Part shown: piece by piece, positions 1 to 7,970 of the stretch
Layout of the letters: every line of letters starts with the position of its first letter
How positions within the stretch are numbered: the first letter of the stretch is position 1
From: an uncultured bacterium
GTDB taxonomy: Bacteria > Cyanobacteriota > Vampirovibrionia > Gastranaerophilales > Gastranaerophilaceae
Length of the DNA stretch: 46,909 bases
NCBI GenBank assembly: GCA_902794035.1
Contig: CADBFN010000014.1
Coordinates: forward strand, 1-46,909
Direction of reading: 5' to 3'
Position numbers and translations under genes: made by a program
Notes under the pieces: generated by a model
Databases searched by the model: none
What the model was told of the DNA's origin: nothing
The model's input: the letters and a program-made list of their open reading frames with translations, nothing else

Positions 1-84
1 GATACTCTTTCGCATAACATTTATTGCTCACTGCGTAAAGGTCGGACTTCTTGCAAGCGCGCGCCGTTGTCCTTAGGCGCGCTT
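1..84. other. left end outside the repeat, no gene seen
   Basis: No open frame with a plausible start is present. A GC-rich inverted stretch (GCGCGC near 58-62 and GGCGCGC near 76-82) could fold. The sequence does not match the segment beyond the right-hand repeat, so the repeat boundary is near 85. Confidence 0.5.
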
Positions 85-284
85 AGAGATTTTTGTCCGT
101 AAGGACAAAAACGTAAGTACTATTTGCACTTATATCTGGTGAGCGGTGCAATGCCATAAGGCATTGCTGTGATTTAGCGTGTTTTTCTTTTCAGTCTGCT
201 TTTCTTTTTCCCTCGCAACAAAAAAGAAAAGCAGACTAACATAAAGAAATATATTTCAAACACATTCTGATAATATGTTTTATG
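85..284 (-). repeat. left copy of a ~200-bp dispersed element (inverted relative to 46611-46809)
   Basis: The reverse complement matches 46611-46809 over its whole length with about a dozen differences including small indels. Read from the MATE stop codon outward it carries four hairpins: AAACATATT/AATGTGTTT, a perfect 17-bp stem (193-209 with 221-237), GCAATGCC/GGCATTGC, and TTTTTGTCC/GGACAAAAA. It starts 10 bp after the MATE stop codon and probably ends that transcript. It is most likely a multi-copy intergenic element; no transposase is present. Confidence 0.85.
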
Positions 285-294
285 TAAAAATAGT

Positions 295-1590
295 TTATTT
301 TATAAAGTATTTTTTTAACTTCACAATCATTATTGTACAGAGGATTATGGATGAACATAAAAGCCCTGTCCAAAATCCTGAAAGATACATTTTTAATTTT
401 AAACCCAAAAAGCAACCAAGTGGTATAGAAATGCCCCAATATGCAATCAAATTTGATATCATTATGATTTTGGTTTGTTTTATTCCTTTGCATATTCCTG
501 ATAATGAGATTTGTAATCCGTCAAAAATCTGATATATTCCCAAAATTATAATTGCCGACATTACAATTTTAAATAATTCAGGGTCAGGAGTAAATATTGC
601 TACAATAAATTTCGGGAATGATAAATATATAATTGTGCATATCGCCATAAAAATTACTGACATAGAAACTCCTGTATATGAATATCTTTTCAGATCTTCC
701 GTATTTTTTGCGCCGTTGGCAAAACCTGTTTTTACCGCAATAGCATTTGATATAGCAAAAGGAATCATAAATGTCATTGTAGTAAGTGTGCATAAAAGAT
801 TTTGAGCCGCAGCATATATTCCGGAAATTTTACCCATTATTATTACAATACTGTTGAATGCCACAAATTCAATCAAAATTGCCATAGCAATCGGTAGTCC
901 GATTTTTACAAGATTCTTGTAATATCCCTTTTCGCTGTAATTTCTTAATACCATCAGTTTATGACAGTATAACAAAAGAGCAAAACCCATAAAATATCTT
1001 ACTATAAAGCTTGATATCGCCAGACCTATAACTCCCATAGACGGAATTATTCCCCACCCGAATACAAAAATTATATTCAGTATCAAATTCAAAAACACGC
1101 AAAATATCGTAAGTAAGTTCGGGAATAAAACAATTTCAAATGCTTGTAAAAATTCTTTTAGCGAATGATGCAATCCCCCGCCAAATGTAGATAATGCGCT
1201 GATAAACATATATTGTTGAATTGGTTTTATTAATTTATCTTCAAATCCCATATACGGAATTATTGGTATGAATGCAATTATAATAATGCATGATACCAAA
1301 GCCCAAAACAGAGCAAATTTTATTGAAGGGTAAAAATAGCGCTTAATTTGTTTACCTTCCCCTTTATAGTTAGATAACAAAGGAGATATACTCGCCGTAA
1401 GACCGATAGCAATTGTCATAATGCAATTAACAAATGCGGCAGCAATGCTGATAGCTGCAAATGTATCTGTAGAATGCCGTCCCGCAACTATAACATCACC
1501 TATTCCAATCAATATAAATCCCAAATTGCCTAATATAATGGGGAAAGCAATTTTTAAAATTTCTTTTATATAGTAAATCGGCTTGTGCAT
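295..1590 (-). CDS. MATE family efflux transporter
   Basis: Multidrug and toxin extrusion exporter of the inner membrane, normally coupled to Na+ or H+. The 431-residue product is close to the usual family length of about 450 and is almost entirely hydrophobic, with about twelve membrane segments in two halves. Typical signatures are the N-terminal AFPIILGNLGFILIGIGD stretch and, in the second half, YQIFDGLQISLSGICKG. The substrate cannot be read from sequence. The start lacks a clear Shine-Dalgarno; an extended -10 box ends 6 nt before the ATG, so the mRNA may be nearly leaderless. The stop codon is 10 bp from the left end repeat, whose hairpins probably act as terminator. The family call is secure, the specific function is not. 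Confidence 0.9.
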   Translation of the reverse strand: MHKPIYYIKEILKIAFPIILGNLGFILIGIGDVIVAGRHSTDTFAAISIAAAFVNCIMTIAIGLTASISPLLSNYKGEGKQIKRYFYPSIKFALFWALVSCIIIIAFIPIIPYMGFEDKLIKPIQQYMFISALSTFGGGLHHSLKEFLQAFEIVLFPNLLTIFCVFLNLILNIIFVFGWGIIPSMGVIGLAISSFIVRYFMGFALLLYCHKLMVLRNYSEKGYYKNLVKIGLPIAMAILIEFVAFNSIVIIMGKISGIYAAAQNLLCTLTTMTFMIPFAISNAIAVKTGFANGAKNTEDLKRYSYTGVSMSVIFMAICTIIYLSFPKFIVAIFTPDPELFKIVMSAIIILGIYQIFDGLQISLSGICKGIKQTKIIMISNLIAYWGISIPLGCFLGLKLKMYLSGFWTGLLCSSIILCTIMIVKLKKYFIK

Positions 1591-1596
1591 AATTAA

Positions 1597-1605
1597 ATTT
1601 TAGCA
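1597..1605 (-). promoter_or_regulatory. extended -10 promoter element for the MATE gene
   Basis: On the minus strand TGC precedes TAAAAT, a TGn-extended -10. No convincing -35 lies 17 bp upstream. The box ends 6 nt before the start codon, which would put the transcript start at or next to the ATG. Confidence 0.45.
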
Positions 1606-1647
1606 CAGATACAAGCATATACTATATCCGACTTGCGTTTACTATTG

Positions 1648-2016
1648 TTAATTTAATATTCCGGAAAGTTCATTAAACATAATCATGTTAAAATCTGAAA
1701 TCGTGAGATGCGGATTGCTTTTCATAAATTTTTTTACATCAAATTTGCTTTTATATTTATCTAATTTTTCAATAATTTTAGGCTCATTTTCATGTTCATT
1801 TTTTCGCTTTTCAATATATTCATTCAAAAGATATAAAATTTGATCCTCAGTAAGTTCAGGTCTTTGGCTGATGCTAACTTCGTCATTATCATCTTCATCA
1901 AGCAGATTTCTTTCTTGTTCTTCATTTTGCTGTTGTTGTCGTTTATTTTCTTGTCCTGTGGAAACAGCAGATTCGATTTTTTGATTAAACGGATTACCAT
2001 TTACAAAATTGAACAT
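1648..2016 (-). CDS. small acidic orphan protein, 122 aa
   Basis: Not recognised. I place the start at the ATG of MFNFVNGNPFNQ because AAGGA lies 8 nt upstream; a longer frame to 2064 would run into the hairpin at 2037-2072. The protein has a short hydrophobic start, a Q/E/D-rich low-complexity linker (about residues 17-50), then a predicted helical part with many K and E residues and a hydrophobic C-terminus. No signal peptide or membrane segment is evident. It follows the 2105-2512 gene on the same strand, with a terminator-like hairpin between them. The N-terminal NPF resembles that of the 9706-10230 product. Probably a real, lineage-restricted cytoplasmic protein. Confidence 0.6.
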   Translation of the reverse strand: MFNFVNGNPFNQKIESAVSTGQENKRQQQQNEEQERNLLDEDDNDEVSISQRPELTEDQILYLLNEYIEKRKNEHENEPKIIEKLDKYKSKFDVKKFMKSNPHLTISDFNMIMFNELSGILN

Positions 2017-2036
2017 AATATAATTCCTTATATAGA

Positions 2037-2072
2037 AAAGTACCGATACTTGCGATATCGGCACTTTTTATA
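2037..2072 (-). terminator. hairpin terminator downstream of the 2105-2512 gene
   Basis: On the minus strand AAGTGCCGATA pairs with TATCGGTACTT (one wobble) around a 7-nt loop and is followed by TTTTC. The T-run is short, so some read-through into the next gene is likely. Confidence 0.55.
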
Positions 2073-2104
2073 TTTTCTTTAATATTTCAACTGTTTGTTG
2101 TAGT

Positions 2105-2512
2105 TTATTCAATTTCTATATCTTTTGCTTTTGCAAAGCATTTGTTATACAAGTATGCTCCTGCTCCGACAGCAAAACTTATGAATCTTGATTTTTTATT
2201 AAGTAAACCGAAAGTTGCACCTAAGTCAATTATATCGGTCAAAGCTGAAGGAAGAGTCCATTTTACCTGTTCTTTTTTAATCTGTTTAACTAAATCTTTG
2301 TCTTCATATACGTCAAGATCAAATTTTCTTGCGACTTTTTCATCCGAACGCAGCGCATAGTATAAAGTACTTATTGCTCCGCCGAAAAACGCATATCCTG
2401 CAGCTTTAGTGCGGGCTTTTAATATTAACTCCTGTTTTTCACGTTCTGTCATATCCGCACTACGGCCCTGAAAATTTATGCTGTTAGCTGATGATATCGC
2501 ACTTACATTCAT
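2105..2512 (-). CDS. small orphan protein with N-terminal INFQG motif, 135 aa
   Basis: Not recognised. The start is supported by AAGGAG 7 nt before the ATG. The N-terminus has a Ser/Asn-rich leader ending in INFQG (residues 12-16). It is followed by a charged helix and two weakly hydrophobic Gly/Ala-containing stretches (about 38-54 and 111-124) that could be membrane-associated. Between them lies a Lys/Asp-rich segment. A -10 TATAAT lies on the minus strand 32 nt upstream. The INFQG leader resembles short Phe-containing leaders in other orphans of this window. Function unknown. Confidence 0.65.
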   Translation of the reverse strand: MNVSAISSANSINFQGRSADMTEREKQELILKARTKAAGYAFFGGAISTLYYALRSDEKVARKFDLDVYEDKDLVKQIKKEQVKWTLPSALTDIIDLGATFGLLNKKSRFISFAVGAGAYLYNKCFAKAKDIEIE

Positions 2513-2543
2513 TTACACACTCCTTATATATGTTTCTTGTCTG

Positions 2544-2549
2544 ATTATA
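2544..2549 (-). promoter_or_regulatory. -10 box for the 2105-2512 gene
   Basis: A perfect TATAAT on the minus strand, in an AT-rich region, 32 nt before the start codon with an AAGGAG ribosome site between. The -35 region is poor. Confidence 0.45.
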
Positions 2550-2720
2550 AAATGCTAAAATAAGTTTTTTTGCCGGTAAAAATTTTTATATTACAAAATT
2601 GTTACAGATTATATGAACGTATTTATTAAGTTATATGGCTAATTAAATTAAAAATTGTTTAGCTTATTTTTTTAAAGTTGATTAAGTAAAGAGATTGTTC
2701 TGAAAGAAAGGAGTAACAAT

Positions 2721-4016
2721 ATGGCATTTAATCCCTTAAAAGAAAAAGGTTTACCTTTAGAAAAGCAGGTTCGCACCTGGCATGATATAGCACACAGAAA
2801 GTATAATAAAAATGATATAGACTGCTATTCGCGTACCCGTCAGATTCTTATGAACGGGATAGAAGTCGAAGCATGGAATTTTAAACATAATTTCGCAAGA
2901 TTGTGTCAAGACGAAGATACATTGGAATTTCTTGCACAAACAAAACGTATAGAAGATGCCCAGCAAACAACAATAAACTGGCTTGCCCCATGTGATCAGT
3001 CTGTGTTGGAAACCACTTTAGGCTATGAACAGGTCGCAGTTGATTTAACGGCTTGGATGGCGCAAAATGAACCGGATCCTTATGTGAAAGAAACTTTTGA
3101 TTTTGGTCTTTTGGAAGATTTTGACCATTTGTACAGATATTCTCAATGGGCGTATATGATTCATGGTATTACCCCAAATGCGGTTGTACAGGGACAAACT
3201 GACGTAATTTTAGGTCGCCCGACACAAAATCATCATAACTGTAATATTGTCAGATTACGTAAACATTACGATAAAGCAAGTGCAACTCCGCAAACAAAAG
3301 TTAATATCTTAACCCTTGTTGCAGGCGAACAACAAACTCACAACTATTATGGTGAGCATGGTTTTGCATATGGCAGTGAACTTTTAAGAGAAACTTATGC
3401 CGAAATTAAAGATGTAGAAGAAGAACATGTTACAATGTATGAATCTTTAATTGACCCGTCTGAATCCTTCTATGAAAAATTATTACTTCATGAATTTACA
3501 GAAGTTTGCACATATCATAACTGTATGACAGATGAAAATAATGAAATGTTAATGCCTATTTGGGAAGAATTTTTGGCAATAGAACTTGATCATCTGCAGA
3601 TTGCTGCAAAATTATTTAAAAAATATGAAAAACGTGATCCTGAAGAAGTCATTGGTGAAGATGTCGTTCATCCTTGTCATTTTACTTCTCAAAAAGATTA
3701 TGTTGAAAAAGTCTTAAGATCAGAGATTGATAAAAGACTCGGGGCTAATAAAGATTATCAATTTACAAAAGATATTCCGCAGGATTGGGCAAGTTATCAG
3801 GTTCAGGAAACTGCAGGTAAAGACGGTTCGCCGTCAGAAGTAACAATCAGGGTTATCGCTGAACAAAAGAAACGTGACCTTATTTGTGCTTCTGATAATC
3901 TCAAAAAGGATTTGCCAAAGCTTGCCAAAAAGGCTATGCAGAAACAAGGCATGACTGATGATACTGTAACTGCCGAAGAATATGAAAAAATGTCTAAAGA
4001 AGAATTTGAATTATAA
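2721..4016 (+). CDS. ferritin-like (putative diiron) protein, 431 aa
   Basis: Probable member of the ferritin-like helical-bundle superfamily; exact family not recognised. AAAGGAG sits just before the ATG. Metal-ligand-like motifs occur on successive predicted helices: LLEDFDHLY, AGEQQTHNYYGEH, VEEEHVTMYESL, LHEFTEVCTYH and AIELDHLQIA, the spacing of Glu and ExxH ligands in rubrerythrin- and ferritin-like proteins. The length is well above a simple ferritin. The C-terminal 120 residues are charged and end in an acidic tail. No signal peptide, so cytoplasmic. Iron or oxidative-stress chemistry is an inference. A good terminator follows directly, so it is monocistronic at the 3' side. Confidence 0.65.
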   Translation: MAFNPLKEKGLPLEKQVRTWHDIAHRKYNKNDIDCYSRTRQILMNGIEVEAWNFKHNFARLCQDEDTLEFLAQTKRIEDAQQTTINWLAPCDQSVLETTLGYEQVAVDLTAWMAQNEPDPYVKETFDFGLLEDFDHLYRYSQWAYMIHGITPNAVVQGQTDVILGRPTQNHHNCNIVRLRKHYDKASATPQTKVNILTLVAGEQQTHNYYGEHGFAYGSELLRETYAEIKDVEEEHVTMYESLIDPSESFYEKLLLHEFTEVCTYHNCMTDENNEMLMPIWEEFLAIELDHLQIAAKLFKKYEKRDPEEVIGEDVVHPCHFTSQKDYVEKVLRSEIDKRLGANKDYQFTKDIPQDWASYQVQETAGKDGSPSEVTIRVIAEQKKRDLICASDNLKKDLPKLAKKAMQKQGMTDDTVTAEEYEKMSKEEFEL

Positions 4017-4022
4017 ATTTGT

Positions 4023-4047
4023 AAGGAGTGCAATCGCACTCCTTTTT
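4023..4047 (+). terminator. rho-independent terminator
   Basis: Perfect 9-bp stem AAGGAGTGC / GCACTCCTT with loop AATC followed by a T-run, 7 nt after the stop codon of the ferritin-like gene. Confidence 0.85.
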
Positions 4048-4094
4048 GATTAATATATCGAGATATAAAGTTTATATTAAGACACAAAAAAGCG

Positions 4095-4103
4095 TGATAT
4101 AAT
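4095..4103 (+). promoter_or_regulatory. extended -10 promoter for the aminotransferase gene
   Basis: TGA followed by a perfect TATAAT, 38 nt before the start codon. The -35 region is weak, as expected for an extended -10 promoter. Confidence 0.6.
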
Positions 4104-4141
4104 AGTTTTATCAAATGGTGTAGATTATAAAGGAGAAAATT

Positions 4142-5266
4142 ATGATACCTATTTTTGATTCAAAACGTCAATATGCTCAAATTGGTGAAGAGGCCGAAAA
4201 AGCTGTATGCGAAGTAATGAGAAGCGGTTGTTATATTTTAGGTCCAAATGTAAAAGCATTGGAATCAGAACTTGCTTCTTATATCGGATGTAAATATACA
4301 GTTGCATTAAACTCAGGTACGGATGCTTTGCATGTTGCATTACGCGCTTTAAATATCGGTGCAGGAGATGAAGTTATTACTACAGCATTTACATTTGTTG
4401 CAACTGCAGAAGCTATCGGAATGGTTGGTGCAAAACCTGTATTTGTAGATATTGATCCTGATACATTCAATATTGATCCAAAAGCTATAGAAGCTGCAAT
4501 TACTCCAAATACAAAGGCTATTATTCCTGTACATTTATATGGTCAGCCATGCGATATGGATGCAATTATGGATATTGCTCACAGACATAATTTAAGAGTT
4601 GTTGAAGATTGTTGTCAGGCAATAGGTTCATTATATAAGGGTAAAATGGTTGGTACATTCGGTGATATCGGATGTTACAGTTTCTATCCTACAAAAAATT
4701 TGGGTACAATGGGTGATGGCGGTCTTTGTACCGTAAATTCCGAAGAATTAAGAGATCATTTAATCGCTTTGAGAAACCATGGTTCAATGGTTCGTTATCA
4801 TAATGATGAGTTGGGTGTAAATTCACGTCTTGATGAAATTCAGGCTGCAATACTCAGAGTTAAAGCAAAACATATTGATGAATGGAATACCAAAAGACGT
4901 GAGCGTGCAGCATATTATAATCAGTTATTTTCAAGATGTGCTGATATTCAGACTCCTAAAGAACTTGATGATACTTATTGTGTATATCACCAATATACCG
5001 TTAAAATTCCTAACAGAGATGAAGTTCACAAGATGCTTGGTGAAGCAGGTATAGGCGCTATGCTTTATTATCCTATTCCGTTGCATTTCCAAAAAGTTAA
5101 TGCATGGCTTGGAATGGGTAAAGGTTCTTTGCCTGTTACTGAAAAGAACACTGAAGTTGTTATATCACTTCCTATGTTCCCTGAATTGACAAGAGAAGAA
5201 CAAGAAACCGTTGCAAGTACTTTAATCTCTTGTATTGAAAAGTCAAAATCAGCTGTAGGCGTTTAA
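4142..5266 (+). CDS. DegT/DnrJ/EryC1/StrS family PLP aminotransferase
   Basis: PLP-dependent sugar aminotransferase family that transfers an amino group to keto-sugar nucleotides for surface glycans or similar sugars. The 374 residues match the full family length. The N-terminal FDSKRQY entry, SGTDAL (58-63), VEDCCQA (155-160) and the PLP lysine K185 in FYPTKNLGTMGDGG are all present, as is the C-terminal YHQYTVKI segment. It resembles WbpE-like enzymes (GQPCDMD), but substrate is not predictable. AAAGGAG precedes the ATG. It stands alone between its own extended -10 promoter and a strong terminator, away from any visible glycan cluster. Family certain, substrate unknown. Confidence 0.9.
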   Translation: MIPIFDSKRQYAQIGEEAEKAVCEVMRSGCYILGPNVKALESELASYIGCKYTVALNSGTDALHVALRALNIGAGDEVITTAFTFVATAEAIGMVGAKPVFVDIDPDTFNIDPKAIEAAITPNTKAIIPVHLYGQPCDMDAIMDIAHRHNLRVVEDCCQAIGSLYKGKMVGTFGDIGCYSFYPTKNLGTMGDGGLCTVNSEELRDHLIALRNHGSMVRYHNDELGVNSRLDEIQAAILRVKAKHIDEWNTKRRERAAYYNQLFSRCADIQTPKELDDTYCVYHQYTVKIPNRDEVHKMLGEAGIGAMLYYPIPLHFQKVNAWLGMGKGSLPVTEKNTEVVISLPMFPELTREEQETVASTLISCIEKSKSAVGV

Positions 5267-5285
5267 TTTTAAATAAATTTATTGA

Positions 5286-5330
5286 ATATGTTGTAAATCA
5301 ACTCAAGTTGATTTACAACATATTTTTTTT
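5286..5330 (+). terminator. strong rho-independent terminator
   Basis: Perfect 17-bp stem (5286-5302 with 5307-5323), TCAA loop, then an eight-base T-run. Its T-run overlaps the -35 box of the next promoter. Confidence 0.9.
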
Positions 5331-5357
5331 GACACTTATTTTGTTTTTTGTTATAAT
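5329..5357 (+). promoter_or_regulatory. consensus sigma-70-type promoter for the SBP-TolC fusion gene
   Basis: TTGACA at 5329-5334 and TATAAT at 5352-5357 with a 17-bp spacer, a perfect match to the vegetative consensus. The first T residues are shared with the terminator of the preceding gene. Confidence 0.85.
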
Positions 5358-5411
5358 AAGCTCGTATTTATTTAATTTAGTGTTTTAGAATGATTAAGAG
5401 GTTTTAGGGGT

Positions 5412-7946
5412 ATGAAAAAATTATTAAGCACAATTTTGGCGCTTTTAATCGGGTTTGTGTTTAGCGGAAGTGCGTTAGCTATACAGGAAACTCCAATGCA
5501 GGCGCAGGCAAGATTAAAACAGGCAAAGATTGAACAAATGCTGAAAAAAGCAAAGCCTATAGAGCTTGCTTTTGTTTTTGACGGTCCTTCTGAAAAAAAC
5601 GCAGAAGTTTTAAAAACTTTTCAGCAAACTATTACAACATCATTGTTGCCTGATTACAGGGCAGTTTTTTCAAAAGATTTGATTTTTGTTGGAGACTGGA
5701 CAGAAAAAGGAGCTAAAATTGCATCTGATAAAGCTTTGAATTCCAGAGCAAGAATGGTAATTTCTTTAGGTTATATGTCCAGTACATATTATACGGACAA
5801 AAAGGATAAGAAAAAGTATGTTGTGACTATTGAACAATATGGGTTAAGGGATTTTGGGAATAAATTTTTCAATCCGATTCAGCAAACTGCAAATGATTTT
5901 TCAACATTTAAAGTATTGATTCCTTCTATGAAAAAAGCTGCCGTTTTGATGAATGAAAATTATTACAAAACTGAAACAAATTGGAGAGCAAGTATTGAAC
6001 AAAAATTAAAAGAAAAAAAATGCGATTTGAATTTTGTAATTATTCCTGTTAATTCTAATGTCAAATCTTCATTGGCAAAAATTCCTGCAGATGTGGATGG
6101 GATATTTGTTACACCATTATTTAACCTGACAACCGAACAAAGAAAAGAGGTATTTGCCTATGCTACAAGCAAAAAACTTCCTTCATATTCAATTGTCGGT
6201 AAGGAAGATGTAGAACTTGGTGCAATGCTTGGTACTTCTACGATGGATGTAGATAAAAAAATTGCGGAAGCTACATCTTTTAATATTCATGGTGTATTGC
6301 ATGGTAACGTTGTAAAAAATGAGAGAATACCTTTTTATGATGATAAGGTAATTTTCTATAATTCTGATACGGGAGAAGCCGTCGGATATACTCCTCCGCT
6401 GCGTCTTTTAAACAATGCGGTAACAATTTCGCATAAAGAACTCCCGAAATATAGTCTTGGAACTTTATTAGATGCACTGGATGATACAAACTTAGATATT
6501 AAAAGAAAACAGTATTTAATTAGTGCGGCGCGCAGATCTGTTGCAAGTGCTTATTTAAGATATCTGCCGACATTAAGACTGGATTTGGGTTATCAATCAT
6601 ACAATGACTCATATGCGCGTTCTTATGCGGGAGTTCCTACCCATGCAGGCTCATTTACTGTTGCAATGGATCAGGTTTTGTATTCTCCTGATTTGGTTAC
6701 AAATATTATTGTAAAACATAAAAAATTAAAATTTGATAAAGCTGAAGAAGTTTTAACAAGGGCAAATACAGAATATCATGTCGGTAATTTGTTTATAGAA
6801 ACTCTGATGCTTGAAAATATGTTAAAGGTTCAGGAAGAATCTTTGCAGGAAACAAGGGAAAACCTTGCTATTGCCCGTGTGAGAGAAAAAACCGGAAAAT
6901 GCGGTTATGAAGAAGTTTTGCGCTGGGCAGGTGAGGTTAGTGAACAGGAAAAGAAACTTCTTGCTATGCAGGCAGATTATAAGAATTTAAAAGTTACAAT
7001 AAATAAACTTTTAAATAAGGATCAAAAATCTGATTTTGCATTTGTCCCTTTAACTGCAAGTGATCCGGCTTTCTTTACTACCGATTTACATGTTATTGAT
7101 CATGTCAGAGATCCTAAAAAACTTGGTAAATTTACGGATATGCTGGTTGAAGAAGCAATTTATTTATCTCCTGAAACCACTAAATTAAAAGCCGCTATTG
7201 CTATGAAAAAAGCTGAAATGGGAAATTATGTTCAGAAATTCTTATTGCCAAACGCTAAAATGTCTTTAGAGTACGGAACAATGTATGACAGAGCGTTACC
7301 TTATGAAGATTCGGCACATAATCAGTTAAAATCGGGTACCGCAACAGCTATGGCTGCAAAAGATCAGGCTGAAACATTTAGAGATTCTCACGGGAATGCA
7401 ACAGCAGCCGTAAATGCCGGAGCTCAGACTTTTCAGAGTGCTTGGAACAATTCACCATATTTAAATCTTGATAAAACATCTTTCAGGTTTTTAATTGCGG
7501 CTCAGTGGAAACCGATTGAAGGCGGACATAAATTCGCAGAAGTTGCAAGATGTAAAGCTGAATTAAATGAATTAAATGCGTATTTGGAAGAAGTTAATAC
7601 AGAAATCGAAATGCAGGTTCGTTCAGTTGTAAACAGAGCAATCTCAAAATACTTTATGATTGAAAAATCATATAAGGCAATGTTTGCACAGGGTGAAAAT
7701 TATCAGATGGTCAAAGCGAAATATTTAAAAGGAGAAGTTCCAATTAATCAAATTGCTGATGCTCAAAAATTATATTTTGATGCAAAGCTTGACGCACTGA
7801 ATTCTCAATATGAATTTTTTAAAGAGCTTATTTGGGTGCAGAGAGGTTTGATATCTGTAAACTGGACTAAAGCAACTGATGAAGCAAAACGCTGGATAAA
7901 ATCCATTCCTGCTATATTACCTGCAGAAGAAGATTTTACATTATAA
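5412..7946 (+). CDS. ABC substrate-binding-like domain fused to a TolC-family outer membrane protein
   Basis: The 844-residue protein begins with a signal peptide (cleavage likely after ALA, residue 23). Residues about 50-330 resemble the ABC_sub_bind periplasmic fold: VDGIFVTPLFNLTTEQRK, then KLPSYSIVGKEDVELGAMLG. From about 345 to 800 it looks like an outer-membrane efflux protein: two long helical hairpins rich in E, K and A alternating with aromatic, Asn/Ser-rich strand-like parts, as in TolC repeats. TolC proteins are normally 430-500 residues, which fits a C-terminal TolC module plus an extra N-terminal domain. It is driven by a perfect consensus promoter, suggesting high expression. 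No ABC or RND partner lies nearby. The fusion probably couples periplasmic ligand sensing to export; that is inference. Confidence 0.8.
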   Translation: MKKLLSTILALLIGFVFSGSALAIQETPMQAQARLKQAKIEQMLKKAKPIELAFVFDGPSEKNAEVLKTFQQTITTSLLPDYRAVFSKDLIFVGDWTEKGAKIASDKALNSRARMVISLGYMSSTYYTDKKDKKKYVVTIEQYGLRDFGNKFFNPIQQTANDFSTFKVLIPSMKKAAVLMNENYYKTETNWRASIEQKLKEKKCDLNFVIIPVNSNVKSSLAKIPADVDGIFVTPLFNLTTEQRKEVFAYATSKKLPSYSIVGKEDVELGAMLGTSTMDVDKKIAEATSFNIHGVLHGNVVKNERIPFYDDKVIFYNSDTGEAVGYTPPLRLLNNAVTISHKELPKYSLGTLLDALDDTNLDIKRKQYLISAARRSVASAYLRYLPTLRLDLGYQSYNDSYARSYAGVPTHAGSFTVAMDQVLYSPDLVTNIIVKHKKLKFDKAEEVLTRANTEYHVGNLFIETLMLENMLKVQEESLQETRENLAIARVREKTGKCGYEEVLRWAGEVSEQEKKLLAMQADYKNLKVTINKLLNKDQKSDFAFVPLTASDPAFFTTDLHVIDHVRDPKKLGKFTDMLVEEAIYLSPETTKLKAAIAMKKAEMGNYVQKFLLPNAKMSLEYGTMYDRALPYEDSAHNQLKSGTATAMAAKDQAETFRDSHGNATAAVNAGAQTFQSAWNNSPYLNLDKTSFRFLIAAQWKPIEGGHKFAEVARCKAELNELNAYLEEVNTEIEMQVRSVVNRAISKYFMIEKSYKAMFAQGENYQMVKAKYLKGEVPINQIADAQKLYFDAKLDALNSQYEFFKELIWVQRGLISVNWTKATDEAKRWIKSIPAILPAEEDFTL

Positions 7947-7970
7947 TTGGTTAAAAATAAGGAGGTAAAT

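Noticed and set aside
275-532. 85-codon plus-strand frame at the left end
   Set aside because: Overlaps the MATE gene antisense and the repeat; no family resemblance.
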